A stretch of DNA of 64,000 nt from JARBUG01 sp035628915 (GTDB taxonomy: Bacteria; Bacillota; Sulfobacillia; Symbiobacteriales; Symbiobacteriaceae), in NCBI GenBank assembly GCA_035628915.1, contig DASPIW010000013.1, positions 45,240-109,239 of the forward strand, read 5' to 3'. The position numbers were made by a program, and so were the translations under genes. The notes below the pieces were generated by a model. That model had not been told where the DNA came from. It searched no databases and saw only the letters and a program-made list of their open reading frames with translations. The first letter of the stretch is position 1. The number at the start of each line of letters is the position of its first letter. This document shows, one piece after another, positions 30,325 to 38,724 of this stretch.

Positions 30325-31248
30325 TTAACTTCGGGTGCCGGTATGATACTGATCGACACTCGAAATGGCATCCGGGTAGCGATGAATCATTTCGATCAGG
30401 AGGTCGGTCGACTCTTTCTCCCAATCCGGTCGGCGGCAAACGACAGCGCATGTACGGGCCGCGAGCCCATGGCCGATAGCCTCCTCGGGGAGATCCATTC
30501 GGGATGCAGTCTTTGCAAGGACAACATGAAAGAGGAACCGGTGGTCTGGCTCACCCTGGACCGCCTGTAATGCACGAGTGGCGAGCACCCTTGCCCGATC
30601 AAGACGACCAGTCGCCAGTGCATACTCGCAACGAAGTCGAATGTGGTTGGCCCAACTCATCTTGTGCATTGACAGCTCCGGGTGCTGGCGCAGGTACGCG
30701 GCGCACTCAGCAAGCAGCCGGGGGATGGGCTTGAAAAGCCCCGCCCGAAGGTACGCATCGACGAGCGATTGACGGACGCCATGTGCGTAGCGATGCTCCC
30801 CACTGCGTTCAGCTGCCTTCAGGGCGTTGGACAAGGACACTGTCGCTGCGTTGGGTTCATTAAGCGCGATTTGCGCATAACCCAGGTTGTACCAAGCATT
30901 GTACTCATATTCAGAAGCCGTCTGGTAAAGGTGCGCCTTTGCCAGGAATTCGTACATCCGACTGACGACCTCGGGGAGTTGCCCAAGCCGGGCGTAAGCC
31001 ACTCCGACGTAGAGGGTCATTGTTCCGTACGAGTCCCAGTCCTCTAGGTTCTGCGCTAGCCCTATGGCGAATTCACCGCTAGCCAGGGCCGCTTGTTCTT
31101 CACCGAGCAGGCAGTGCGATACAACCCGAGCCGCGTGAATCCTCACGATTTCTCGAGGATCCTCCACTTGCCCGATAAGCCGCTCTGCAACATCGAGCGC
31201 CTCCCGGTACTTCTCTTCCTCCACCAGACGCTCCAAGTACTCAATCAT
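30325..31248 (-). CDS. TPR-repeat protein, first of three tandem paralogues
   Basis: A 307-residue protein of helix-turn-helix repeats in the TPR sense (ALDVAERLIGQVEDPREIVR, YVGVAYARLGQLPEVVSRMY, YNLGYAQIALNEPNAATVSL, CEYALATGRLDRARVLATRA). The ATG at 31248 follows GGGAGGTAG. A sigma-A-type promoter lies 67-95 bases upstream. The small exported-peptide gene follows at 78 bases. The N-terminus aligns with the second paralogue, but the C-terminus is shorter. No DNA-binding or catalytic motif is visible, so it could bind a re-imported peptide and act on another protein, as Rap proteins do; that is an inference. Confidence 0.82.
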   Translation of the reverse strand: MIEYLERLVEEEKYREALDVAERLIGQVEDPREIVRIHAARVVSHCLLGEEQAALASGEFAIGLAQNLEDWDSYGTMTLYVGVAYARLGQLPEVVSRMYEFLAKAHLYQTASEYEYNAWYNLGYAQIALNEPNAATVSLSNALKAAERSGEHRYAHGVRQSLVDAYLRAGLFKPIPRLLAECAAYLRQHPELSMHKMSWANHIRLRCEYALATGRLDRARVLATRALQAVQGEPDHRFLFHVVLAKTASRMDLPEEAIGHGLAARTCAVVCRRPDWEKESTDLLIEMIHRYPDAISSVDQYHTGTRS

Positions 31249-31314
31249 ACTTCTACCTCCCTCGGGAGAAGTAAGTTACAGGACTTGGAGTTTGGTGTGT
31301 CAACTTCCAAGCCC

Positions 31315-31343
31315 ATGATAACATCTCGATAAGGATATTTCAA
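31315..31343 (-). promoter_or_regulatory. sigma-A-type promoter of the first TPR gene
   Basis: TTGAAA (31338-31343) and TATCAT (31315-31320) on the minus strand are separated by 17 bases. An imperfect inverted repeat (CTTGGA...TTCCAAG, 31284-31311) lies at the expected start of the transcript. Confidence 0.65.
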
Positions 31344-31495
31344 GCAGTATTTCCAACATTTACAATATGCAACTTGTATCGATCTTCCAGTTGCACCCAC
31401 GCACCCCAGCTAGTCACCGGTCGTGTACATTACAGTACGTATAAAAAATCGACGGGGTTCGACATAATCTTCAACTATTCATCAAAATATAACGG

Positions 31496-31521
31496 AAAGT
31501 ACCTCCGCTTTTTGGGGGTAC
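31496..31521 (-). terminator. weak terminator after the P1 peptidase gene
   Basis: GTACCCCC / GGAGGTAC (one mismatch) with a 7-base loop, then TTTCCG on the minus strand, just past the stop at 31525. Confidence 0.45.
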
Positions 31522-31524
31522 TCC

Positions 31525-32634
31525 TCACATGGTCCATGACAGAACGCGCCGAACCGGCAGGGCGTAACCGACATGGCCGTCCCGCCCATCAACTGTACGG
31601 GCTGCGAAAAGCGCATTCAGCACCGATTCCTCCACCGCTTCGACAGCAGCAAGGAAGAGCCGGTCCAAAGCTGCACTGTCATCACGCAGAATGGTGAAGG
31701 TAGCCGTCTCTTCAGCACTGGCATGCGGAACCCGATACGCCGTCGAAAAGCCAATCACGAAGTCCCCGCTGCCATTGCCCGCACTGGCGCCCGTGCGGGC
31801 CAGGCCCAGGGCGCCCCGCTTGCAGAGCCGCCCCAACTGACGGGCATCCAGCGGCGCGTTGGTCGCCAGCACGATCATGATCGACCCGGGCGGAATCGCA
31901 TCGGGCTCAGGCCCTTCTTCACCCGGATACGCAAGCAATTGCTGCCCGACCGGCGCCCCTGCGACCAGCAAATCGCTGCGGCGGCCAAAATTGGCCTGGA
32001 CCAGGGCGCCGACCACGAAATCGCCCACGGTCCGTGAGCTACTTCCGATTCCACCCTTGAATCCGAAGCACATGGTCCCAGTCCCTGCGCCGACGGCGCC
32101 CTGCTGCACCGGCCCGCCCGCCGCCGCAGACAGGGCTGCCCGGACATGCCCCTCCCGCACGTGCCTGCCCTGAATGTCGCTCAGGTACCCGTCGTTGCAT
32201 TCGCCCACCACGGGGTTGACCGTGCCTGTAGTTACCCCGATTTCGGGGTTCTGTTCCACCATGTAGCTGACCACTGCATCGGCAACCCGAAAGACCCCAA
32301 GGGTATTGGTCAGCATCACCGGGGTCTCCAACAGGCCCAGCTCCTGAACCTGTGCAAGCCCGGTGCTCTTGCCGAAGCCGTTCAGCACAAAGACCGCCGC
32401 AGGAACCTTTTCCGCAAACAGGTTTCCGCCGTGGGGCAGAACGGCCGTCACTCCCGTGCGCACCGGGCCGGTGCCGGCAACCAGCGGACCCGCCCCCTCT
32501 ACCAGGGTCGCGTGGCCCACCCGCACGCCCGGGACGTCGCAGATGTCATTGTGGGTCCCCGCCGGCAGTATCCCCGTCGTCAGACCCAGCATCCGGGCTG
32601 TCGGTCTCGGCGGATACGGGCTCGTCCACGGCAT
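31525..32634 (-). CDS. P1 (DmpA) family aminopeptidase / amidohydrolase
   Basis: A 369-residue Ntn-type hydrolase that cleaves itself into two chains. The family opening LGLTTGILPAGTHNDICDVP and GVRVGHATL is clear, as are VGTGTM-type loops (GAVGAGTGTMCFGFKGGIGS) ahead of the nucleophile region GGIGSSSR and the TNAPLDARQLGRL segment. I chose ATG at 32634 because GGAGGTG sits 7 bases upstream, giving an 89-base overlap with the upstream CAAX protease gene; ATG 32592 is the alternative. Substrates may be D- or beta-amino-acid peptides. Confidence 0.9.
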   Translation of the reverse strand: MPWTSPYPPRPTARMLGLTTGILPAGTHNDICDVPGVRVGHATLVEGAGPLVAGTGPVRTGVTAVLPHGGNLFAEKVPAAVFVLNGFGKSTGLAQVQELGLLETPVMLTNTLGVFRVADAVVSYMVEQNPEIGVTTGTVNPVVGECNDGYLSDIQGRHVREGHVRAALSAAAGGPVQQGAVGAGTGTMCFGFKGGIGSSSRTVGDFVVGALVQANFGRRSDLLVAGAPVGQQLLAYPGEEGPEPDAIPPGSIMIVLATNAPLDARQLGRLCKRGALGLARTGASAGNGSGDFVIGFSTAYRVPHASAEETATFTILRDDSAALDRLFLAAVEAVEESVLNALFAARTVDGRDGHVGYALPVRRVLSWTM

Positions 32635-33280
32635 CCTCCGCCACCTCCGTGGTCTCAAAATCCCGCGGGTCCGGGACCAGGTGCACCCTGGGCAGCCATC
32701 CGTCCCAGGTGACTTCCACCTTCTTGCCCATCAGAACCGTCGAAAGCACGTTGTGCACGATGTGCGCCACGACGGGCACCCAGATCGTCCCCGTGAGGAG
32801 CAGCGTCGTCCCGAATATGAGCCCCGACGCTGCAGCAGCCAGCACATACGCCCACATGTCCCGCCGCCAGCCGCCGTGGCTGAAGCCGAAGGCGGCGGCC
32901 GCAGGCACCAGACCGATCACCGACTGCAACCCGCCGCGAAACAGCATCTCCTCGCCAAAGGCCGACGCCGTCACGACGGCCAGCATGATGGGGTAGCCGG
33001 CGACCTGGAGGGCCTCAATGCCCACTCGCCCGCCGCTGCGCCGCAGCGCCCGCTCCAGGGCCGGGTGGAGCCGGTACAGGAGCGAGATGAAGCCCATGGA
33101 GCAGCCAGCCGCCACCAGCGCCACGAGAAAGTCGAGGACCGACATGGGCGCCCCCAGGTCGGGTGGCTGGCGCCCCACCAAGACCGGCAGGAGCCAACCA
33201 CCCGCAGACATCAAGACCGGGGCGGCAACTCCCGCAATCAGCAGCAGACGCAGACGCTGCGCCCGCGATTCGTTCGACAA
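32546..33280 (-). CDS. CPBP-family intramembrane metalloprotease (CAAX/Abi)
   Basis: A 244-residue membrane protein with about six helices. The motifs are FGEEMLFRGGLQS (EExxxR), FGFSHGG (FxxxH) and VVAHIVHNVLS (HxxxN), the glutamate-histidine site of type II CAAX proteases. A charged cytoplasmic tail rich in Asp/Glu ends the protein. TTG at 33280 follows GAGGAGAG. The substrate is unknown; in Firmicutes such enzymes cut membrane proteins or process peptides. It is close to the exported peptide gene, but a link is not shown. Confidence 0.9.
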   Translation of the reverse strand: MSNESRAQRLRLLLIAGVAAPVLMSAGGWLLPVLVGRQPPDLGAPMSVLDFLVALVAAGCSMGFISLLYRLHPALERALRRSGGRVGIEALQVAGYPIMLAVVTASAFGEEMLFRGGLQSVIGLVPAAAAFGFSHGGWRRDMWAYVLAAAASGLIFGTTLLLTGTIWVPVVAHIVHNVLSTVLMGKKVEVTWDGWLPRVHLVPDPRDFETTEVAEDAVDEPVSAETDSPDAGSDDGDTAGGDPQ

Positions 33281-33420
33281 AATCGTCTCTCCTCACACAC
33301 AGAGCCTGGCTTCCACGTTCTGCAGCGCACGAGCACGCGACATAAGTGGTCTCGAACTCATTATAGCGAAGCGCTTGTGTTTCACGCGGTGCATTTTTCT
33401 GGGCGCCCGGGCCGGACAAC

Positions 33421-33443
33421 AAAAAAGGGGCGCACAGCGCCCC
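33421..33443 (-). terminator. terminator after hemL
   Basis: GGGGCGC / GCGCCCC with a 3-base loop, followed on the minus strand by six T. It lies about 100 bases past the hemL stop. Confidence 0.85.
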
Positions 33444-33544
33444 TCAACCCATTCCAGTCCCTTTCTGAGTCGGCAGCTAGGGGAGCGCCAGCCCGACCGC
33501 CGGCGCCCGACCAGCAGCGACAGAGTGCCATGCGGCTTTGTTGT

Positions 33545-34843
33545 CTATCCCTTCAGCGCTTCTAGCATCGACTCGTAGGCGGCGGCCACGGTGGCGTCAA
33601 TGTCCGCCTCCGTGTGGGCAAGGCTCATGAAGCCGGCCTCAAACTGCGACGGAGCGAGGTAGATGCCCCGGCGCAGCATGGCGTGGAAATAGCGGGCGTA
33701 AAGCTTCGTGTCGGACGTCAGGGCCGTATCGTAGTCAGTGACCTCTCTGTCCGTGAAGAAGAGGCCGAACATCGACCCGATGGACTTGCCCCGGTACGGC
33801 AGGCCCAGCTTTTCCATGTTGGCGTTCAGGCCCTTCACCAGCCGCTCGGTCAGCCCGGTAAGGCGCTCGTACGTGCCGGGGCGCCCCAGGATCTCCAGCG
33901 TCTTGAGGCCGCACGTCATGGCGAGCGGGTTGCCGCTCAGCGTGCCCGCCTGGTACATGGGGCCGGACGGGGCGACCATCTCCATAAACCGCCGCTTGCC
34001 GCCGTAGGCGCCGACCGGCAGCCCGCCGCCGATCACCTTGCCGAAGGTGGTCAGGTCGGGATCGATGCCGTAAAAGCCCTGGGCGCCACTATACGAGACA
34101 CGCCAGCCGGTCATCACTTCGTCGGCGATCAGAAGGGCGCCGTACGCAGCAGTAATACGCCGCAGCCCCTCCAGGTACCCGGGTAGCGGCAGCACAAGGC
34201 CCATGTTGCCGACCACCGGCTCTGTGATAATGGCCGCGATATCATCACTATGGGTCGCAAACGCTTCTTCCACGGCCCGCAAGTCGTTGAAGGGCAGGCT
34301 GAGCGTATTGGCGGCGGTGCCGGCCACCACGCCCGGCGAATCCGGAACGCCCAGGTCGGTGGCGCCGGAGCCGGCTTTGACCAGCAGGCTGTCGTTATGG
34401 CCGTGGTAGCAGCCCACGAACTTGATGATCTTGTTGCGGCCCGTGTAGGCCCGAGCCAGGCGAATGGCGCTCATGGTCGCCTCCGTACCCGAGTTGACCA
34501 TGCGGACCATTTCCAGGGACGGCAGGCACTGAATGACCGCCCTGGCCATCTCCAGTTCCAGTTCCGTGGGCATGCCGTACGAGGTGCCCCGGCGGGTCGC
34601 GTCGATCAGCGCATCGGTCACTTCCGGGTGCGCATGGCCGAGAATGAGCGGTCCCCAGGAAAGGACGTAGTCTATGTAACTGTTGCCGTCCACATCATAC
34701 ACGCGGGCGCCCTCGCCCCGGGCAATGAAGGGCGGTGTGCCGCCAACGGACCGGAACGACCGCACGGGGCTGTTAACGCCGCCCGGAATCACTGTCTTCG
34801 CTGCGGCGAACAGGGCGGTGCTCTTGCTCTGATCGAAGGGCAT
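33545..34843 (-). CDS. hemL: glutamate-1-semialdehyde 2,1-aminomutase
   Basis: A 432-residue PLP enzyme that converts glutamate-1-semialdehyde to 5-aminolevulinate for tetrapyrroles. It opens with PGGVNSPVRSFRSVGGTPPF and has the ADEVMTGWR segment and PLP-lysine in TTFGKVIGGGLPVGAYGGK. I prefer the ATG at 34843 (MPFDQSKSTALF) because GGGAGG is only 2 bases from the ATG at 34849. No other heme genes are adjacent. Confidence 0.96.
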   Translation of the reverse strand: MPFDQSKSTALFAAAKTVIPGGVNSPVRSFRSVGGTPPFIARGEGARVYDVDGNSYIDYVLSWGPLILGHAHPEVTDALIDATRRGTSYGMPTELELEMARAVIQCLPSLEMVRMVNSGTEATMSAIRLARAYTGRNKIIKFVGCYHGHNDSLLVKAGSGATDLGVPDSPGVVAGTAANTLSLPFNDLRAVEEAFATHSDDIAAIITEPVVGNMGLVLPLPGYLEGLRRITAAYGALLIADEVMTGWRVSYSGAQGFYGIDPDLTTFGKVIGGGLPVGAYGGKRRFMEMVAPSGPMYQAGTLSGNPLAMTCGLKTLEILGRPGTYERLTGLTERLVKGLNANMEKLGLPYRGKSIGSMFGLFFTDREVTDYDTALTSDTKLYARYFHAMLRRGIYLAPSQFEAGFMSLAHTEADIDATVAAAYESMLEALKG

Positions 34844-34961
34844 CGTCATGGCCTCCCAGATATTTCGCTAAGCTTACTACTTCATCAATAGGATGCCCAT
34901 GTCCTCTGAGCGGGGTGGCTCTCGGGGAATTTTGACATAGGATGTGGACGGGGTGATCACT

Positions 34962-35159
34962 ATGAACTACGGTTTCTATGGCAAACCCTTCGGATTCGGG
35001 AAGCCCATCGGGTTCGTCGCCGGCGCCAGGCCCTATGTCATCGGCCCCGGGTTCGCCACCTACCCGGCCTTCCCGGCGACCATCGCAAAGGGATTCGCCA
35101 AGGCGATTCCGGTCACCTCGGTCGCCGTTGCTCCGTGGGGAAAATTTGGGGCGATATGA
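34962..35159 (+). CDS. small Gly/Phe/Tyr/Pro-rich protein
   Basis: A 65-residue protein beginning MNYGFYGKPFGFGKPIGFVA, with GFATYPAFPATIAKGFAKAI later. GGGGTGAT precedes the ATG. The composition (Gly, Phe, Tyr, Ala, Lys, no Cys) resembles low-complexity spore-coat or surface proteins, but no family is recognised. It stands alone between hemL and the nuclease gene and shares a terminator. Confidence 0.65.
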   Translation: MNYGFYGKPFGFGKPIGFVAGARPYVIGPGFATYPAFPATIAKGFAKAIPVTSVAVAPWGKFGAI

Positions 35160-35166
35160 TAAAGGG

Positions 35167-35186
35167 GGCCCGGCGTTTGCCGGGCC
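35167..35186. terminator. bidirectional terminator
   Basis: GGCCCGGC / GCCGGGCC stem with a 4-base loop between the convergent small gene and the beta-CASP gene; the minus strand continues CCCCCTTTATC. Confidence 0.75.
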
Positions 35187-35191
35187 TCCGC

Positions 35192-36850
35192 CTACTCGCC
35201 CGCCGCTTCGATAATCCGGCGGATCTCCTCCACGTTGCGCAGCAGTTCGCCCGCCCGGCGGGCCAGTTCTTCCGCCTGGCCTGCCGGCATGTGCGGCCCG
35301 TTGGTATGCCACACCTTGCGCAGGTTCTTCAATTCCTTGATCAGGGCCGACATGCGCTGGGACGAGAGCGAAAGCGGGGCGCCCTTGGCATGGGCGACCC
35401 GGGCCGGGTCCCGGGCAGCGGCCGAGCGGGCCGGGCGCCGTGCCGGGGCGAGTCCGGCCGCCGGCAGGCTCATGACCTGCCCCATCACAGGCAGCATGAC
35501 ATGGTGCCCCCGGGCCATCAGCAGGCGGGCCAGCTCTTCGCGGCCTTCGGCTTCGCCGTGAATCAGAATCGTCTGCAGGGGCAGCCGCTTGAGTCCGCCG
35601 ACCCAGGCGAGCAGCTGCTCCTGGTCGGCGTGGGCGGACATGCCGTGCAGCGACTCAATGCGGGCCCGCACTGCGATCTCTTCGCCGTGAATCCGCACGG
35701 GCGACGCTCCGTCCAGGATGCGCCGGCCCAGGGTGCCTTCCGCCTGGTAGCCCACGAACAGCACCGTCGAATCAGTCCGCCACAGATTATGCTTCAGGTG
35801 ATGGACGATTCGCCCCGCTTCGCACATGCCGCCGGCGGCGATGATGACCTTGGGCTCCTTCGCGTCGTTCAGCGCCTTGGACTCCTCAGCCGTACGGGAG
35901 AGCTGGAGCCCAGCGAACTTGAAAGGGGCATCGCCGTTGCGCATCAGTATGTGGGTTGCTTCGTCGAAGACTTCATGGTGCTTCTCGGTCACTTCGGTGG
36001 CGGCAATCGCCAGCGGACTGTCGAGGACCACCTTCAGGTTCGCGGGGAGTTGCTGCTGCTCCACGAGATCGTTAAGGGCATACAGCAGCTCCTGCGTCCG
36101 GCCCACGGCAAAGGCCGGAATAATGACGTTGCCGCCGCCCCGAACCGTGCTGCGGATGATATCGGCCAGGCGCTCCCGGGTCGATACGATCGGCTCATGC
36201 ACCCGGTTGCCGTAGGTCGATTCCAGCAGGAGGTAATCTGCCTCTTCCAGCACTGCGGGATCCTTGAGGATCGGCCGGTCCGGCTGGCCGAGGTCACCGG
36301 AGAAGACCAGCTTGGTGGTCTTGCCCTCCCTGTCGGTCTCGAACACTTCAACAATGGCGGAACCCAGAATGTGACCGGCATCCTGCAGGCGAATCTGCAC
36401 ATGCTCATTCAGGTTGAAGAGTTCATCGTAAGGCAGCGAGGTGAACTGCCCGGCGACAGCCCTCGCGTCTGATTGGTTATACAGGGGTTCAACGGTGGAG
36501 CGGTCTGCCCGCCGGGCCTTGCGGTTGTCCCGCTCAGCCTCCATCTCCTGAATGTGGGCAGAATCCAGCAGCATGATTCCCGCAAGGTCTGCGGTCGCCG
36601 GGTGGGCGTAAATCGGGCCGTGGAAGCCTTGCTTGCGCAGCAGGGGAAGGCGCCCCGAGTGATCGATGTGCGCATGTGTCAGGATTACGCCGTTAAGGGT
36701 GCCAGGATGTACCCCAAAGGGCTCCCGGTTCAGGTCTTCCTCCTTGCCCTGAAACATGCCGCAATCCACCATCAGCCGTAAACCGCCGGCCTCCAGCAGA
36801 TAGCAGGAGCCTGTCACCATGCCCGCAGCGCCCAAAAACGTCAATCGCAT
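35192..36850 (-). CDS. metallo-beta-lactamase/beta-CASP RNA nuclease
   Basis: A 552-residue zinc-dependent nuclease. The MBL core has the motif HAHIDHSGRLPLL near residue 55, VFSGDLGQPDRPIL near 190, and ESTYGNRVHEP. The beta-CASP insertion follows (GGNVIIPAFAVGRTQELLYA) with VIIAAGGMCEAGRIVHHLKH and MSAHADQEQLLAWVGGLK at the end, as in CPSF-73-like bacterial enzymes. The ATG at 36850 follows GGGGAGGCG. It precedes nothing in its direction and lies 17 bases after the CDF gene, so they are probably co-transcribed. Confidence 0.93.
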   Translation of the reverse strand: MRLTFLGAAGMVTGSCYLLEAGGLRLMVDCGMFQGKEEDLNREPFGVHPGTLNGVILTHAHIDHSGRLPLLRKQGFHGPIYAHPATADLAGIMLLDSAHIQEMEAERDNRKARRADRSTVEPLYNQSDARAVAGQFTSLPYDELFNLNEHVQIRLQDAGHILGSAIVEVFETDREGKTTKLVFSGDLGQPDRPILKDPAVLEEADYLLLESTYGNRVHEPIVSTRERLADIIRSTVRGGGNVIIPAFAVGRTQELLYALNDLVEQQQLPANLKVVLDSPLAIAATEVTEKHHEVFDEATHILMRNGDAPFKFAGLQLSRTAEESKALNDAKEPKVIIAAGGMCEAGRIVHHLKHNLWRTDSTVLFVGYQAEGTLGRRILDGASPVRIHGEEIAVRARIESLHGMSAHADQEQLLAWVGGLKRLPLQTILIHGEAEGREELARLLMARGHHVMLPVMGQVMSLPAAGLAPARRPARSAAARDPARVAHAKGAPLSLSSQRMSALIKELKNLRKVWHTNGPHMPAGQAEELARRAGELLRNVEEIRRIIEAAGE

Positions 36851-36867
36851 GGTCGTTCGCCTCCCCG

Positions 36868-37737
36868 TTACTGTGCGGCGTCTTCCCGGGGCTCTACGTG
36901 CACCAGCACGTCTACCACACCGGGAATCTTCCCCTTCAGGCGGCACTCTGCCAGGTGGGCCAGCAAGTGGGCCTGCCCGACAGTCATCGCCGGATCCACG
37001 GTCAGGTGCAGATCCACGTAGACGGCGTCGCTCCTCCCGCGCGACCGGACCATGTGGCAATCCTCCACGCCCGGAATATCCTGCACGACGGGCACCACCA
37101 CCGCCGGATCGAGCACGGCGGCGTCGCAGAGCACCTGTGCACTGTTCCTGATGATTTCCCAGGCGGACAGGCCAATCAGGGCGGCAATGACGAGGCTGAG
37201 GACCCAGTCAAGCCAGGGCAGCCCGAGCTTGATTCCCACCAGCCCGCCCAGAACGGCCAGGCTGACCAGAATGTCGCTCCGGGTATGATAGGCGTCCGAA
37301 ACGAGGAAATCGCTACCCAACTGCCGGCCCAGGCGGTATTCGTAAGTGTAGACGCCGATATTTACCGCCAGGGTAATCAGCATCACGACAAAGCTTGCGA
37401 TAGAAATGTCGGGAACCTGGGGGTTCCCAATGCGGCTGACGGCGCCCTGAATCACCTCATAGCCGACAAACAGCAGCAACGCGGCGATTCCTACCGTCGT
37501 GTACGTTTCGAACTTCTTGTGGCCGTAGGGATGATTTTTGTCGGCCGGAACGCTGGCTATCCAGACACCGACCAGTCCGAGCAGGTTCGATGCCCCGTCG
37601 CTCATGGAGTGGAAGCCGTCCGCCGTCATACTGAGGGCGCCCGACAGCCACCCGTAGACAACCTTGGCGGCAGCCACGGCGAGGTTAAGTACGAGGATCA
37701 CGAGCAGAATGTGACGTACCCGTTTCATCTGCTCCAC
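36868..37737 (-). CDS. cation diffusion facilitator family transporter
   Basis: A 289-residue divalent metal efflux protein with six helices and a cytoplasmic C-terminal domain. Metal-site motifs are DGFHSMSDGASN in helix 2 and SDAYHTRSDILVS in helix 5. The start is ambiguous: GTG at 37737 gives the best spacing from AAGGAG, with ATG at 37728 the alternative. It lies between the beta-CASP nuclease and PhzF genes, which face the same way. Confidence 0.92.
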   Translation of the reverse strand: MEQMKRVRHILLVILVLNLAVAAAKVVYGWLSGALSMTADGFHSMSDGASNLLGLVGVWIASVPADKNHPYGHKKFETYTTVGIAALLLFVGYEVIQGAVSRIGNPQVPDISIASFVVMLITLAVNIGVYTYEYRLGRQLGSDFLVSDAYHTRSDILVSLAVLGGLVGIKLGLPWLDWVLSLVIAALIGLSAWEIIRNSAQVLCDAAVLDPAVVVPVVQDIPGVEDCHMVRSRGRSDAVYVDLHLTVDPAMTVGQAHLLAHLAECRLKGKIPGVVDVLVHVEPREDAAQ

Positions 37738-37757
37738 GACCAACACTCCTTTTTATC

Positions 37758-38657
37758 CTAGATATATGATTCGCGTACAGGGACGCGAAACCCTCCCCGG
37801 CCAACTAAGTGGACTTCTCCGGAGACGTACACGGAGTACGTTCGGCCGCCGTATCGCTCCACTTCGGTCTGCAGGAGGCTCGGCCGGCCCACACTGTGCC
37901 CTTGCTCGCTGCGGATGACCGGGCCGGCGACGACGCCGTGCCTGACCAGGTACTCGCCTAGCGGCCCGTTGGCCGAACCGGTGGCGGGATCCTCAACAAC
38001 CAGGTCATACGGGCTGAAGACCCGGCAGTGCACGTCGGCGGCGGGGTCGATGCCGCCCGGGGCGAAGACCAGCGTGCAGAGGCCGCGCCGGCCCAAGAGC
38101 GCCCGCAGGCGGCCCGGGTCGGGTTGAGCCTGCTGCACTTCGGCCAGTGAAGCCAATGGGATGATGACGGTCTGCATGCCGTTGTCAACCGCCTCTACCG
38201 GCAGGTCCGGGCACAGGTCGGCGCCCAGGGCGGCAGCCAGTTCGGCCCTGGCTTCAATGGTGCCCGCCACCCGGGGAAGCGGCTGGCTCATGCGGGCCAT
38301 CCACCGGTCTTGCGCTAGTGGCTGCACGCACACTGTGATGATGCGCGCACCAGTCTGGAGCTGGATCATGCCGCCTTCCGGAGGCGCCGCCACGCAGGCG
38401 GTGCCCAAAATGGGGTGCCCCGCGAACGGAATCTCTTCTGCCAGGGGCAGGGTGGGGATGAAGATGCGGACGCGCCCGTCCGCCTGCGGCACTGCCGGCG
38501 GCTGCAGGAACGTCGTCTCCGAGTGGTTCATCTCCCGGGTGATCAGGCGCATGGCCTCCTCTGGCAGGTCGGCAGGGGCAGAGAACACTGCTAGTTGATT
38601 ACCGGCGTATGGGCGGGCGGCGAAGACGTCGACCCAGGAGAAGTCGAGCATTGCCAA
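37758..38657 (-). CDS. PhzF family isomerase
   Basis: A 299-residue protein of the PhzF/diaminopimelate-epimerase fold. It has FAARPYAGNQLAVFSAP, the catalytic glutamate region MNHSETTFLQPP, IPFAGHPILGTACV, and VVEDPATGSANGPLGEYLVR with the Asp/Gly pocket. TTG at 38657 follows GGAGTG. The substrate is unknown. It lies 20 bases before the CDF gene and probably begins that operon. Confidence 0.93.
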   Translation of the reverse strand: MAMLDFSWVDVFAARPYAGNQLAVFSAPADLPEEAMRLITREMNHSETTFLQPPAVPQADGRVRIFIPTLPLAEEIPFAGHPILGTACVAAPPEGGMIQLQTGARIITVCVQPLAQDRWMARMSQPLPRVAGTIEARAELAAALGADLCPDLPVEAVDNGMQTVIIPLASLAEVQQAQPDPGRLRALLGRRGLCTLVFAPGGIDPAADVHCRVFSPYDLVVEDPATGSANGPLGEYLVRHGVVAGPVIRSEQGHSVGRPSLLQTEVERYGGRTYSVYVSGEVHLVGRGGFRVPVRESYI

Positions 38658-38688
38658 TGATTCTCACTCCAGGTGGCGCAAAATGGCG

Positions 38689-38719
38689 CATGAGCCAGGA
38701 GCAGTGCCCCTGGCTCATG
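38689..38719 (-). terminator. terminator after the foldase gene
   Basis: CATGAGCCAGG / CCTGGCTCATG, an 11-bp perfect stem with a 9-base loop, directly after the stop at 38725. The T-run (ATTTTG) lies some bases further on the minus strand. Confidence 0.75.
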
Positions 38720-38724
38720 TGGAT

